Shown: positions 1 through 6,513 of the stretch, piece after piece
Position numbering within the stretch: the stretch's first letter is position 1
How the letters are laid out: each line of letters starts with the position of its first letter
From: Bdellovibrionales bacterium
GTDB taxonomy: Bacteria > Bdellovibrionota > Bdellovibrionia > Bdellovibrionales > JAMPXM01
Length of the DNA: 7,583 nucleotides
Direction of reading: 5' to 3'
Assembly: GCA_005793615.1 (NCBI GenBank)
Contig: SXRI01000107.1
Coordinates: 1-7,583, forward strand
Program-made: the position numbers and the translations under genes
The notes under the pieces: model-generated
What the model was told of the DNA's origin: nothing
What the model saw: the letters and a program-made list of their open reading frames with translations, nothing else
Database searches by the model: none

Positions 1-1
1 C

Positions 2-379
2 ACGAGCCACCAGCAATTCCAGACTGCACCATCCGCACCGCTTCCCAAGGAGATGATGGCGGCCCTGCAGAAGCAACAAAATGCCTCAAACGCGGCGTTT
101 GCGAGTGAGGGCGCCGCGAGAACGCAGATAAAAAATTTGCAGAAATGTTTGACGAGCGAAACCCCTCTGGGAATGCCGGCCGAACACCTAAGCATGATTC
201 CGGAGAGCGCGCGCAATCAACTCAAAATCGAGACGCAGGCTAAATGCATCGCGTTTGCTCGTAAGCTGGTCGATAAGTATCCATCACTTAATAGCGACTA
301 TCAGACCCATATCGCCAGCAAAGCAAGCCCTACCGCACTCGAAGCGTCTAAGACAGCGCCCGCTCCCGACGGCCATTAA
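2..379 (+). CDS. C-terminal part of an unrecognised two-cysteine protein (partial, left edge)
   Basis: The reading frame is open to the left edge and ends at TAA 377-379. The first in-frame ATGs are at 53 and 56, but the AAGGAG before them is too close for a normal ribosome site. Similarity to the protein at 3747-4352 also starts before them: LPKEM here matches FPKDVNDM there. The visible part is therefore probably a C-terminal fragment whose start lies outside the window. The shared pattern is a charged, probably helical stretch, a Cys (residue 32 counted from the ATG at 53), about 33 residues, a second Cys (residue 65) in AKCIAFARK, then LVDKYP and an Ala/Lys-rich tail. I do not recognise the family and assign no function. 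If it matches its paralog, the missing N-terminus should carry a membrane anchor, leaving this part outside the cytoplasm with the two Cys able to form a disulfide. It converges with the propeller gene that ends 26 nt downstream. Confidence 0.6.
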   Translation, partial: TSHQQFQTAPSAPLPKEMMAALQKQQNASNAAFASEGAARTQIKNLQKCLTSETPLGMPAEHLSMIPESARNQLKIETQAKCIAFARKLVDKYPSLNSDYQTHIASKASPTALEASKTAPAPDGH

Positions 380-405
380 ATTGACGATCGAGGCGCGAAC
401 GAAGC

Positions 406-1512
406 TCAAACAGATGCGCCCTTACCACTGCCATGGACCAACAGGATATGAGAAGACATCTTGGCCGTCACTAGACGGCGGAAGGTAAATCCATCCATTT
501 TTTCGATCCGTTCGGTGCTCGCTCCGGGCTCGAACCCGTAAAGGATCGCTCGCTCCCCATCCCAAGCGATCCCCGACGATGCCGAAGATGTCGCGCTCAA
601 AAATCCGCGAGTGGTTAAATCAAACGTCAGTAATTGCCGCGAAGTCGGATTGCTCGCCACCAAGCGATTCAATTTTTCGTCAATCTCAATACTCAAAAAC
701 TCGCCGATCAGCGAGGTTCTGAATGACTCGGGAATAATCCATTCTCGTGGTGCTTGGGTCAAATTGGTATCGTAGATTCCTCCTGACACGGGTCCCTTTT
801 CACCCACGGCCATCGAAGTCAAAAAGTAAACTTGTCCTGCTGATCCCACTCTTAAATGCCCCGGAAAGACGCCCGACCGACCGAGTTCATGCCGTTGCGC
901 TACCTTTCTCTTTTTCATGTCATAAAAGATAATGGCTGAGGGTCCGACTCGTTTCACCGGCGGGCCATGGGGATTGTCATAGGTTTGCGCGAGACCGCTT
1001 GACGTCACCGCCAAGAGATCAGTACCTGGCAGAACCGCTAAATCGTGACATCCCCCGAGGGTCAGCTCGACTTCGTCAACAGCCTTAAAGGAGTCGCGAT
1101 CGTACCATACCAAATAACTTCGCGCAGTTTGCGGATCCATCTGCGGACTAATGAAATGTCGACCCTGCGGATCCCAGCAAACATGACCGTAAAAGTTTCG
1201 TTTCCCCACAGGCTCGACCGACCTCACCAGGCGTTTTTTAGCGAAATCCACGTGACTCAAGCGGCGATCCCACTTCTCAATACCAAGAACCTGATTTGGC
1301 TCCCCGGGCAGGATCGTAAAACTATGCGCCTTGGTCGGCGTAGATACCGTCTCGCGCCGACTCGTCGTCAAGTCAATGCGAACGAAGTCGGTCCCTGAAC
1401 CCAAGATCAGCCATTTTGTTTGTTCGCGAGCCGCCCACGCAGCTCGGGTCGGCAGGAAAAAATACGCCACACCTCCGGCGCTGAACAACAAAAAATCGCG
1501 ACGCTTCAACAT
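406..1512 (-). CDS. Tat-exported DUF1513-like beta-propeller protein (second of tandem pair)
   Basis: This 368-residue protein starts with KRRDFLLF, a twin-arginine motif, followed by a hydrophobic stretch and an AWA-A cleavage-like site near residues 25-28, so folded export to the periplasm is likely. The body has repeated short beta-strand/turn units of the YVTN/WD40 kind, for example SYLVWYD (132-138), SAIIFYD (192-198), GEFLSIEIDE (270-279) and SGIAWDGE (313-320). Overall it resembles DUF1513 proteins, known from iron-uptake-type clusters with imelysins, although the match is by eye and divergent. It is a paralog of the gene before it: GEFLSIEIDEKLNRLVAS here aligns with GEFFSVAIDEADNCAIAS there. 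The ATG lies 3 nt after the upstream stop, and AAGGGA at the end of that gene serves as ribosome site, so the two are co-transcribed and probably translationally coupled. The molecular function is unknown; a periplasmic ligand- or metal-related role is inference only. Confidence 0.65.
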   Translation of the reverse strand: MLKRRDFLLFSAGGVAYFFLPTRAAWAAREQTKWLILGSGTDFVRIDLTTSRRETVSTPTKAHSFTILPGEPNQVLGIEKWDRRLSHVDFAKKRLVRSVEPVGKRNFYGHVCWDPQGRHFISPQMDPQTARSYLVWYDRDSFKAVDEVELTLGGCHDLAVLPGTDLLAVTSSGLAQTYDNPHGPPVKRVGPSAIIFYDMKKRKVAQRHELGRSGVFPGHLRVGSAGQVYFLTSMAVGEKGPVSGGIYDTNLTQAPREWIIPESFRTSLIGEFLSIEIDEKLNRLVASNPTSRQLLTFDLTTRGFLSATSSASSGIAWDGERAILYGFEPGASTERIEKMDGFTFRRLVTAKMSSHILLVHGSGKGASV

Positions 1513-1515
1513 GGT

Positions 1516-2658
1516 TTAGACCGTCCCTTTCAACCTGATAATGGCACTATGCGGACCTCTTAGATATCCTAGCTTATCCTTACCGGCTGGAATCCGCTCC
1601 AACTGTAAACTTTTTTTATTGATACGAAAAAGCTCGCCATTTCCACCCGAAATAAATTGTCGCCGTGCGCGATCATAAGCGATATTCGAAGCGAGCAGCG
1701 GAACAACACCTAAAAACTTGCATGCACGGAAGTCGAATAGAACACCCCGACCGATCGCACTCATATCCACAAGGCCATTCCCGCATGCGCTTGCGATCGC
1801 ACAATTGTCAGCCTCATCAATTGCGACACTAAAAAACTCGCCATGAAGCTGCGATCCGACATCGGCCGGTAGAGTCAACTTGGAGAGCGAGAATTTTTCG
1901 GACTGACTCACATAGATGGAGCCACTCGAGACATTTGCTCCAACCCGCGGACAAGTCAAAGCGATGATCGTACCATCTGAAGCGACGGAAAAATGCCCGA
2001 TCACTTGATCCATGTCGTCGATAAACATTTGACCAAGCACTTTCCCGTCTCCAGTCACACGCACCAAAGAAGACTTTTCGAGTCTCGGCCCACTTCGTGG
2101 AATTCCATGTGGCCTGCGAATTCCCGAACTCGAGAGCAGAATGGTTCCATCGTCGAGAGAGTGACACTGGTGCATGGCACCGACCACCGTGCATTCAAAC
2201 GTCTGCTGCAAGGTCGCCGCATGATAACCGACCAAATGCCCTTGTCCCGTTTCCAAATTAAGTAACGAGAAAAAGACCTTCTCGCCATCAGAAGAATGGA
2301 ATCCATGTCCAGCGATCTGGAATCCACTTGGCGCCTTCCATGATCTGATGACCTTTCCGTGGCGAAAATCCACTTCTTTCGCCAAATTGCCCCAGCCGGA
2401 TACCACCCAAACGCGTTCCTCTTGTTTTGGATTCTGAATAAAACTATGCGGCATGAAACCGACGGAAACCTTTTTTTTCAAGCGATTGGTTTTGAGGTCG
2501 AATTGGTAGACACAACCATCTATCGATCCGACCGCCAATAAATCCTCTTCTCCATTACCTGAGCCTTGCGCTAGGGCTCGGAACGGGAGATGACAAACCA
2601 TCACTCCCGTAAGCAGGGAAACATCTGCCAGAAATTTTCTACGCGAGATTTCTTCCAT
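1516..2658 (-). CDS. Tat-exported DUF1513-like beta-propeller protein (first of tandem pair)
   Basis: This 380-residue protein begins MEEISRRKFL, a near-consensus twin-arginine signal, with a hydrophobic stretch to about residue 25 and a probable ALA-Q cleavage after residue 30. I chose the ATG at 2658 because GAGAGG lies a few bases upstream. A GTG at 2694 would add 12 residues, but its codons overlap the likely -10 element. The mature part looks like a seven-bladed YVTN/DUF1513-type propeller: LLAVGSIDGCVYQFDLKT (40-57), the GHGFHSSDGEKVFF unit (117-130), HQCHSLDDGTILLSSSGI (163-180), GEFFSVAIDE (273-282) and SNIAYDRARRQFISGGNG (324-341). His-containing turns (MPHSF, GHGFH, GPHSA) recur as in DUF1513 proteins. 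It heads a two-gene unit with its paralog and diverges from the P460-like gene across a 117-nt intergenic region. The ligand is unknown. Confidence 0.65.
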   Translation of the reverse strand: MEEISRRKFLADVSLLTGVMVCHLPFRALAQGSGNGEEDLLAVGSIDGCVYQFDLKTNRLKKKVSVGFMPHSFIQNPKQEERVWVVSGWGNLAKEVDFRHGKVIRSWKAPSGFQIAGHGFHSSDGEKVFFSLLNLETGQGHLVGYHAATLQQTFECTVVGAMHQCHSLDDGTILLSSSGIRRPHGIPRSGPRLEKSSLVRVTGDGKVLGQMFIDDMDQVIGHFSVASDGTIIALTCPRVGANVSSGSIYVSQSEKFSLSKLTLPADVGSQLHGEFFSVAIDEADNCAIASACGNGLVDMSAIGRGVLFDFRACKFLGVVPLLASNIAYDRARRQFISGGNGELFRINKKSLQLERIPAGKDKLGYLRGPHSAIIRLKGTV

Positions 2659-2685
2659 TGAGACCTCTCTCCCGGAATGGCTTAG

Positions 2686-2714
2686 ATTGTACACCCTGAA
2701 ACCGGAAGAATGAA
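2686..2714 (-). promoter_or_regulatory. Candidate sigma-70-type promoter for the propeller pair
   Basis: On the minus strand TACAAT (2686-2691) is a 5/6 match to the -10 consensus. A weak -35-like TTCATT (2709-2714, about 3/6) lies 17 nt upstream. The ATG at 2658 follows after 27 nt with a ribosome site between, which is normal geometry. The -35 is poor, so the call rests on the -10 and position. Confidence 0.3.
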
Positions 2715-2740
2715 CCAGGTCTTGGCCCAGGGGATAGTCC

Positions 2741-2769
2741 TTGCCTAAAGAAAAAGGGCGTCGTGTAAT
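2741..2769 (+). promoter_or_regulatory. Candidate promoter of the P460-like gene, possibly leaderless
   Basis: TTGCCT (2741-2746, 4/6 to the -35 consensus) is separated by exactly 17 nt from TGTAAT (2764-2769, 5/6 to the -10 consensus). Only 6 nt lie between the -10 and the ATG at 2776, so transcription would begin at or next to the start codon and the mRNA would be leaderless or nearly so. There is no well-spaced ribosome site; GGGG ends only 1 nt before the ATG. Confidence 0.4.
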
Positions 2770-2775
2770 CGGGGC

Positions 2776-3750
2776 ATGACAAAGCGAGCTCGCCCGATCC
2801 GTTGGAAAGTTTTTTTATTTAGTTTTGTCTTGACCTTATCGGGGCACGCCACCTTCGGTTCGTTGGCGCAGACACCACCGCTAAAGCTTGATTCTTTGTT
2901 TCCTTATTTGAGTCGCGAACGCGATTTTGACGGCATTGATTTTCCGAAATACGCGAAGTTTTGGGAGAGCTGGCACTTGGTCACGGTCCGCTTCCGCAGC
3001 GACACGAACGAACAGCGGTTTATCTATGCCAATGATCTCGCATACCGTGCCCTGAAATCCAATGCCCGTGAATTTCCCGACGGCGCCATGTTTGGAAAGA
3101 TCGGTTTCGGAGTCGAGAAGGATGACGCCTTTCCTGCCAGCCTCGCTCCTAAGAGTTTCAAGCGAATTCAGCTCATGGAAAAATCAGCTAAAAAACATCC
3201 TGGCACGAATGGCTGGGGATATGCCATCTACCTTTCAGGGGAAGGTGTTCCTTACGCGACGATGAAAACGACCGTCGAGGCTTGCCACGCATGCCACCAG
3301 ATTGTTGCCGATCGCGACTTTGTTTTTTCAAAATCCGCCTTTGATCCGAGTCCAACGGCAGCGGGTGGCAACCAATTTGAAAACTTGTTTGTCAAAAAAA
3401 GCTTCTCAAGCCTTGATGAGGCTGAAAAAAAAGCTCTGCAGGCAACTGGCATCACGGTTTCACCTGCGGTACAGATTAAGGTCCTACACCTGGCGCTCTT
3501 TCCAGGCTCGGTGAACGAAAGCGTACCTTCACTCATCGACTACGTGCGCAAAAACAAAATGCCATTTTTGCTTATCGATCTGAAGTCTGGTTACTTCCTC
3601 TCGGCGGCACCGGCGCAAAAGTCTTCTTGTCCCGACGAGGTAAAATTAGCCCGCAGCGTGGATCTCTTTCTAAAGGGAAAGGCAAAAATGCAAATCGACC
3701 GAGGCACCGCCTGCGCCAGCACCGTAACTTGGAGTTTAAACTGGCTTTAA
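2776..3750 (+). CDS. Cytochrome P460-like c-type haem protein with C-terminal extension
   Basis: This 324-residue protein has a basic N-terminus and a hydrophobic segment (about 10-30, cleavage near Ala31), a Sec-type export signal that fits periplasmic haem attachment. Residues about 55-185 match the cytochrome P460 pattern: FWESWHLVTVRFRSD (62-76), QRFIYANDLAYRAL (80-93), FPDGAMFGKIGFG (100-112), GWGYAIY (146-152), then the single haem-binding CHACH (Cys170, Cys173, His174) and RDFVFSK. P460 proteins carry a c-haem cross-linked to a lysine, and some oxidise hydroxylamine; related cytochrome c'-beta proteins lack the cross-link. K108 lies on a plausible strand, but I cannot assign the cross-link or the activity. 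Known P460 proteins are usually much shorter. Residues about 190-324 form an extension with Cys285 and Cys313 that I do not recognise. The stop codon overlaps the stop of the converging gene. It is divergent from the propeller pair. Confidence 0.75.
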   Translation: MTKRARPIRWKVFLFSFVLTLSGHATFGSLAQTPPLKLDSLFPYLSRERDFDGIDFPKYAKFWESWHLVTVRFRSDTNEQRFIYANDLAYRALKSNAREFPDGAMFGKIGFGVEKDDAFPASLAPKSFKRIQLMEKSAKKHPGTNGWGYAIYLSGEGVPYATMKTTVEACHACHQIVADRDFVFSKSAFDPSPTAAGGNQFENLFVKKSFSSLDEAEKKALQATGITVSPAVQIKVLHLALFPGSVNESVPSLIDYVRKNKMPFLLIDLKSGYFLSAAPAQKSSCPDEVKLARSVDLFLKGKAKMQIDRGTACASTVTWSLNWL

Positions 3751-4352
3751 AGGGGCGCTTGTTCACGTGCCATCTTTACGGCCTCCGGCTTGGCCTTCGC
3801 AAGAATCTCCTTTTCAAACTCCCTGCGAAACTTAGGGTATTTGTCCACAATTCGCTGAGCCATGGAAAGACAGCTAGATTGCACCATAAGCGGCAGTTGC
3901 TTGGCGAGCTCGGCCGGAATTTGCTGTTGCTGCGCGGACTGCCCTTGGCCGGACATTTTGAACAAGTTCGGCGAAAAGCAACTCGCCAATCTCTTGAGCT
4001 CGCTCCGCGAGCTTTCCTCCGCCTCAAGCACAGCCTGTTGGCGTTTTTTCTCGGCGACCGCTAGTTCCGACATGTCGTTAACGTCCTTCGGAAAGCCGGG
4101 CATCTTCCCCGCAGCCAAGAGTTCACGAAACTGATTGAAGTCTCGCACCGGCGGCATGCCTTCAAGTTCTCCAACGGAAAGCGGTGGTGCCGCCTCCGCC
4201 TGGGCGTCGAGTTGAGGCGGTCGCTCCTCGCCCGCCCCAGTGGCCGGCTCAGACACGGTTTCGTTTGATCTCAGAAATTGGATGGTGATTGCAAAAGTCC
4301 CTAGGCAAAACAGAGCGATCAGGAAACCGAATGTGCGCTTACTCTTAGTCAA
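3747..4352 (-). CDS. Membrane-anchored two-cysteine protein at end of pilin operon
   Basis: I start this gene at the TTG at 4352, because GAGAGGGGGAG lies just upstream and the N-terminus then reads as a short basic segment followed by one membrane helix (FGFLIALFCLGTFAITIQFL, residues 8-27). An ATG at 4460 would give 237 residues, but most of the extra sequence lies inside the preceding gene and lacks a ribosome site. The 201-residue product then has a Pro/Ala/Glu-rich linker (about 35-75), a charged helix likely to form a coiled coil (about 95-121), Cys125, a Gln-rich stretch, Cys161 and VDKYP (169-173). It is a clear paralog of the partial protein at the left edge. It begins 19 nt after the stop of the glycine-rich pilin gene, so it is the last gene of that operon and probably an accessory factor of the pilus or of its tip. 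The function is not known and the family is not recognised. Confidence 0.7.
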   Translation of the reverse strand: MTKSKRTFGFLIALFCLGTFAITIQFLRSNETVSEPATGAGEERPPQLDAQAEAAPPLSVGELEGMPPVRDFNQFRELLAAGKMPGFPKDVNDMSELAVAEKKRQQAVLEAEESSRSELKRLASCFSPNLFKMSGQGQSAQQQQIPAELAKQLPLMVQSSCLSMAQRIVDKYPKFRREFEKEILAKAKPEAVKMAREQAPL

Positions 4353-4371
4353 GACTCCCCCTCTCAACTGC

Positions 4372-5760
4372 TTACCAGTAGACAATTCTGACAATGCCGT
4401 TGGCTCCCTTGCCCCCGACCCAGCCATTGGAGTTGCCACCGTTTCCGCCGGCACCGACAATCACTGTGACATTTGAGCCAGGCGCTAGCGTCGCCGGTGT
4501 GTAGATTGCTTTATTGTAATGACCATCCAACAAACCTGGCAAACTCGTCACGTCGTAGGCGCCCATTCCGCCTCTCGTGAACGCAAAAGTTACCACCGAC
4601 CAGTTCACACCAATGAAGGTCGCCGAATCAAATTTGGGTGGCGAGCCAGCACCGCCACCGCCGCCGGCACTGCCGGCAGCCCCTCTGGAGCCGATGGCAG
4701 CAGCAGGTCTTCCGCCCAAACCGGCACTTACGCTGAGGCCCGTGGAGCAAAGTTGCATATTCGGAGGAATCGTGGGTCCAGGGAATGGAGTTGTCGGATA
4801 CCCATCCCCACCCTGATTCGAAGCTGCGGATCCATTACAATCGGCAAATGAAATACTCCCGCAGACCGGGCCATAGCCTGCCCAAACACACCAATTCCAC
4901 TGATGTGATCCGCCGGCCACCATAGCGTTCCCGGGGGGACCGCCATTTGCAACGAGCCCGCCAAACGAGGTTGGCCCGCCAGCTGTTCCTGGCACAAAAG
5001 GAAAGCAGCCGCCCCATGTGTTAAAAACTCCGGCACCACCACCGCCAGCCCCCCACTCCTCGACCATCATGTATTGATAACCGGACGGAACTGTGAAGGT
5101 GTACGTTCCCGGCACGGCGAAAACCTGCGAACTCGCTAAACACGACGATGAAGAAGACCCAGGATAAAAGCTGTTGATTGAGTAACGATCCACGTTCAGG
5201 ACCAGCTTAGTTGGTGTTAAGGGACGATACATGAGAATGGCATTGACGACGACCTGCGGACTAACGCAATTGCCCGGCGTACAAACAGCGCTCCACTTCA
5301 AATCATATCGAAATGGACAGGCGTCATTTCCGGCGGCCGAAAATGTGTTGCAAGGTATCCCCTTTGAGGTGAGGCCATTACTTGGATTGGTCGAATCGAA
5401 AATCACACTCCCGGGGTTTACACCTCCCACGCTATAGAGCACAAACGGCCTATCCTGAATCGGAGGGCCGCCAGGTGTGTCGTCTGTGGTACAGGGATTG
5501 AGATTTGTCAGACAGCCCATACCAGTCGCCGCTCCGGCTGAGAGGGTATTTCGCCAAGCCGCTTCACTTGCGAGATTTTTTATCATATTCTGCTGAAAGG
5601 CCTCAAGCACCGCCTGCGTCATCGCGGCCGTCTGAATCTGAACTGTCCACGAAAGTAACGTCGAAACACCTAGGGCAAGGATGGACCCGAGACCTATGGC
5701 GATCATAGTCTCTACGAGTGTGAATCCACTCTGATGCAACCTTTTTAAAGCCCCAGTCAT
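4372..5760 (-). CDS. Prepilin-like protein fused to a glycine-rich adhesin-like domain
   Basis: The start is the ATG at 5760, which has AGGAG 7 nt upstream. The ATG at 5775 would add five residues but has poor spacing. The 462-residue product has a 12-residue basic leader ending in Gly, then FTLVETMIAIGLGSILALGV, a canonical class III prepilin signal with Glu at mature position 5, so it should be cleaved by a PilD-type peptidase and assembled through its N-terminal helix. Residues about 60-200 match the other two pilins (CPFRYDLKW 148-156, NVDRYSI 189-195). After a Ser-rich hinge (about 199-210), residues 212-462 form a glycine-rich domain that opens with VPGTYTFTVPSGYQYMMVEEWGAGGGG-type sequence and ends with VIVGAGGNGG and GGKGANGIVRIVYW. 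Such domains occur in phage tail-fibre tips and surface adhesins. It is the third gene of the operon, 24 nt after pilin B, and probably forms an exposed pilus tip element; that role is inferred. Confidence 0.85.
   Translation of the reverse strand: MTGALKRLHQSGFTLVETMIAIGLGSILALGVSTLLSWTVQIQTAAMTQAVLEAFQQNMIKNLASEAAWRNTLSAGAATGMGCLTNLNPCTTDDTPGGPPIQDRPFVLYSVGGVNPGSVIFDSTNPSNGLTSKGIPCNTFSAAGNDACPFRYDLKWSAVCTPGNCVSPQVVVNAILMYRPLTPTKLVLNVDRYSINSFYPGSSSSSCLASSQVFAVPGTYTFTVPSGYQYMMVEEWGAGGGGAGVFNTWGGCFPFVPGTAGGPTSFGGLVANGGPPGNAMVAGGSHQWNWCVWAGYGPVCGSISFADCNGSAASNQGGDGYPTTPFPGPTIPPNMQLCSTGLSVSAGLGGRPAAAIGSRGAAGSAGGGGGAGSPPKFDSATFIGVNWSVVTFAFTRGGMGAYDVTSLPGLLDGHYNKAIYTPATLAPGSNVTVIVGAGGNGGNSNGWVGGKGANGIVRIVYW
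4641..4690 (-). repeat. Low-complexity GGC/GCC-rich coding tract in the glycine-rich domain
   Basis: Short GCC/GGC triplet runs encode the Ala/Gly-rich segment GSRGAAGSAGGGGGAGSPP. The tract lies inside the open frame and is the most repetitive DNA in the window, so it is a place where slippage could change domain length. Confidence 0.4.
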
Positions 5761-5784
5761 CTGCTTGCTCCTCATCCACCAAGT

Positions 5785-6453
5785 TCAGGGAACCGCACGT
5801 CGATAAATTAAAGTTGTTGGCCACTGTCCAGGCGGCGGACCGGTTACCGGAGACCAAGGGCCAGTAATCGGAAAACTGTAGACGTTCGGATTGAAAACGA
5901 GATCGGCGTACGGCATCCCTGACCCGTTTTTTCCGACCCTTAAAGACGCTGTGATCGCGACGACGGGATAGGGGTTGTTGTCCATCGCCGCCCATTGAAG
6001 CGTGAATTGCAACTGACAGTTGGCGCTTGGATATCTGTATGTGGTATAGGGCGAGCCTGCGGACGAATTCGGACCGCACGGGATGGCAGAAAGGTTGATA
6101 CCGTTCACCGCATTAGTCGAGTTATAAACTATTCTGCCAGACGCATCGAAAAGGTTGAATGTTGTAAGACGAAAAGGCGTGCAGCCGGCCCCGCCTCCGT
6201 TTGCAAGACAAGCCATAGAGCCGTTCATTGAAACTGTTGCCTTCCATGAAGGGTCATCCGTCACGAACGTCAGAATACTCCGGCGAAAAGTACTAATTGC
6301 CGCCAAATCCGCAAGACTATTGTTATTTTTTGCCAATTGCATGGAAATGTACGCCAGCGAGACCATGGCCATGGAAAAAACAACCACCACGATCATAACC
6401 TCAATTAAGCCGAAACCGCTTTCTCCATGCGAGAATCGTTTATGAAATTGCAC
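5785..6453 (-). CDS. Minor type IV pilin-like protein B
   Basis: The gene starts at a GTG (6453) with AAGGG six bases upstream and encodes 222 residues. The leader MQFHKRFSHGESG is basic and ends in the Gly needed by prepilin peptidase. It is followed by FGLIEVM and a hydrophobic helix (about 14-40) with Glu at mature position 5. The globular part carries motifs shared with both neighbouring pilins: NLFDASG (100-106), a CGP turn (126-128), YPSANCQLQFTLQW (141-154) and NPNVYSFP (188-195). The last 25 residues are rich in Pro, Gly and Trp (about 198-215), which the first pilin lacks. It sits second in the operon, 60 nt after pilin A and 24 nt before the glycine-rich pilin. It probably acts as a minor pilin or pseudopilin in the inner-membrane initiation or tip complex. 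Which known minor pilin (PilV, PilW, PilX or GspI/J/K type) it corresponds to cannot be told from sequence alone. Confidence 0.85.
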   Translation of the reverse strand: MQFHKRFSHGESGFGLIEVMIVVVVFSMAMVSLAYISMQLAKNNNSLADLAAISTFRRSILTFVTDDPSWKATVSMNGSMACLANGGGAGCTPFRLTTFNLFDASGRIVYNSTNAVNGINLSAIPCGPNSSAGSPYTTYRYPSANCQLQFTLQWAAMDNNPYPVVAITASLRVGKNGSGMPYADLVFNPNVYSFPITGPWSPVTGPPPGQWPTTLIYRRAVP

Positions 6454-6513
6454 TGCACACCCTTCGTGCTTGAAATGAGTCAGTTTAACTCGGCCTTCTA
6501 CTTCGTCACAACT

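Noticed and set aside
53..379. Complete 108-residue gene starting at the ATG at 53
   Set aside because: The frame is open to the window edge, AAGGAG is too close to the ATG, and similarity to the paralog at 3747-4352 begins upstream of it.
3627..4064. 145-residue plus-strand ORF across the convergent gene ends
   Set aside because: It overlaps two well-supported genes in other frames, is unusually basic, and has no recognisable domain or ribosome site.
4352..4460. ATG at 4460 as start of the membrane-anchored two-cysteine protein
   Set aside because: It would overlap the previous gene by about 89 nt, lacks a ribosome site, and puts 36 unlikely residues before the membrane helix. TTG at 4352 has GAGGGGGAG in place.
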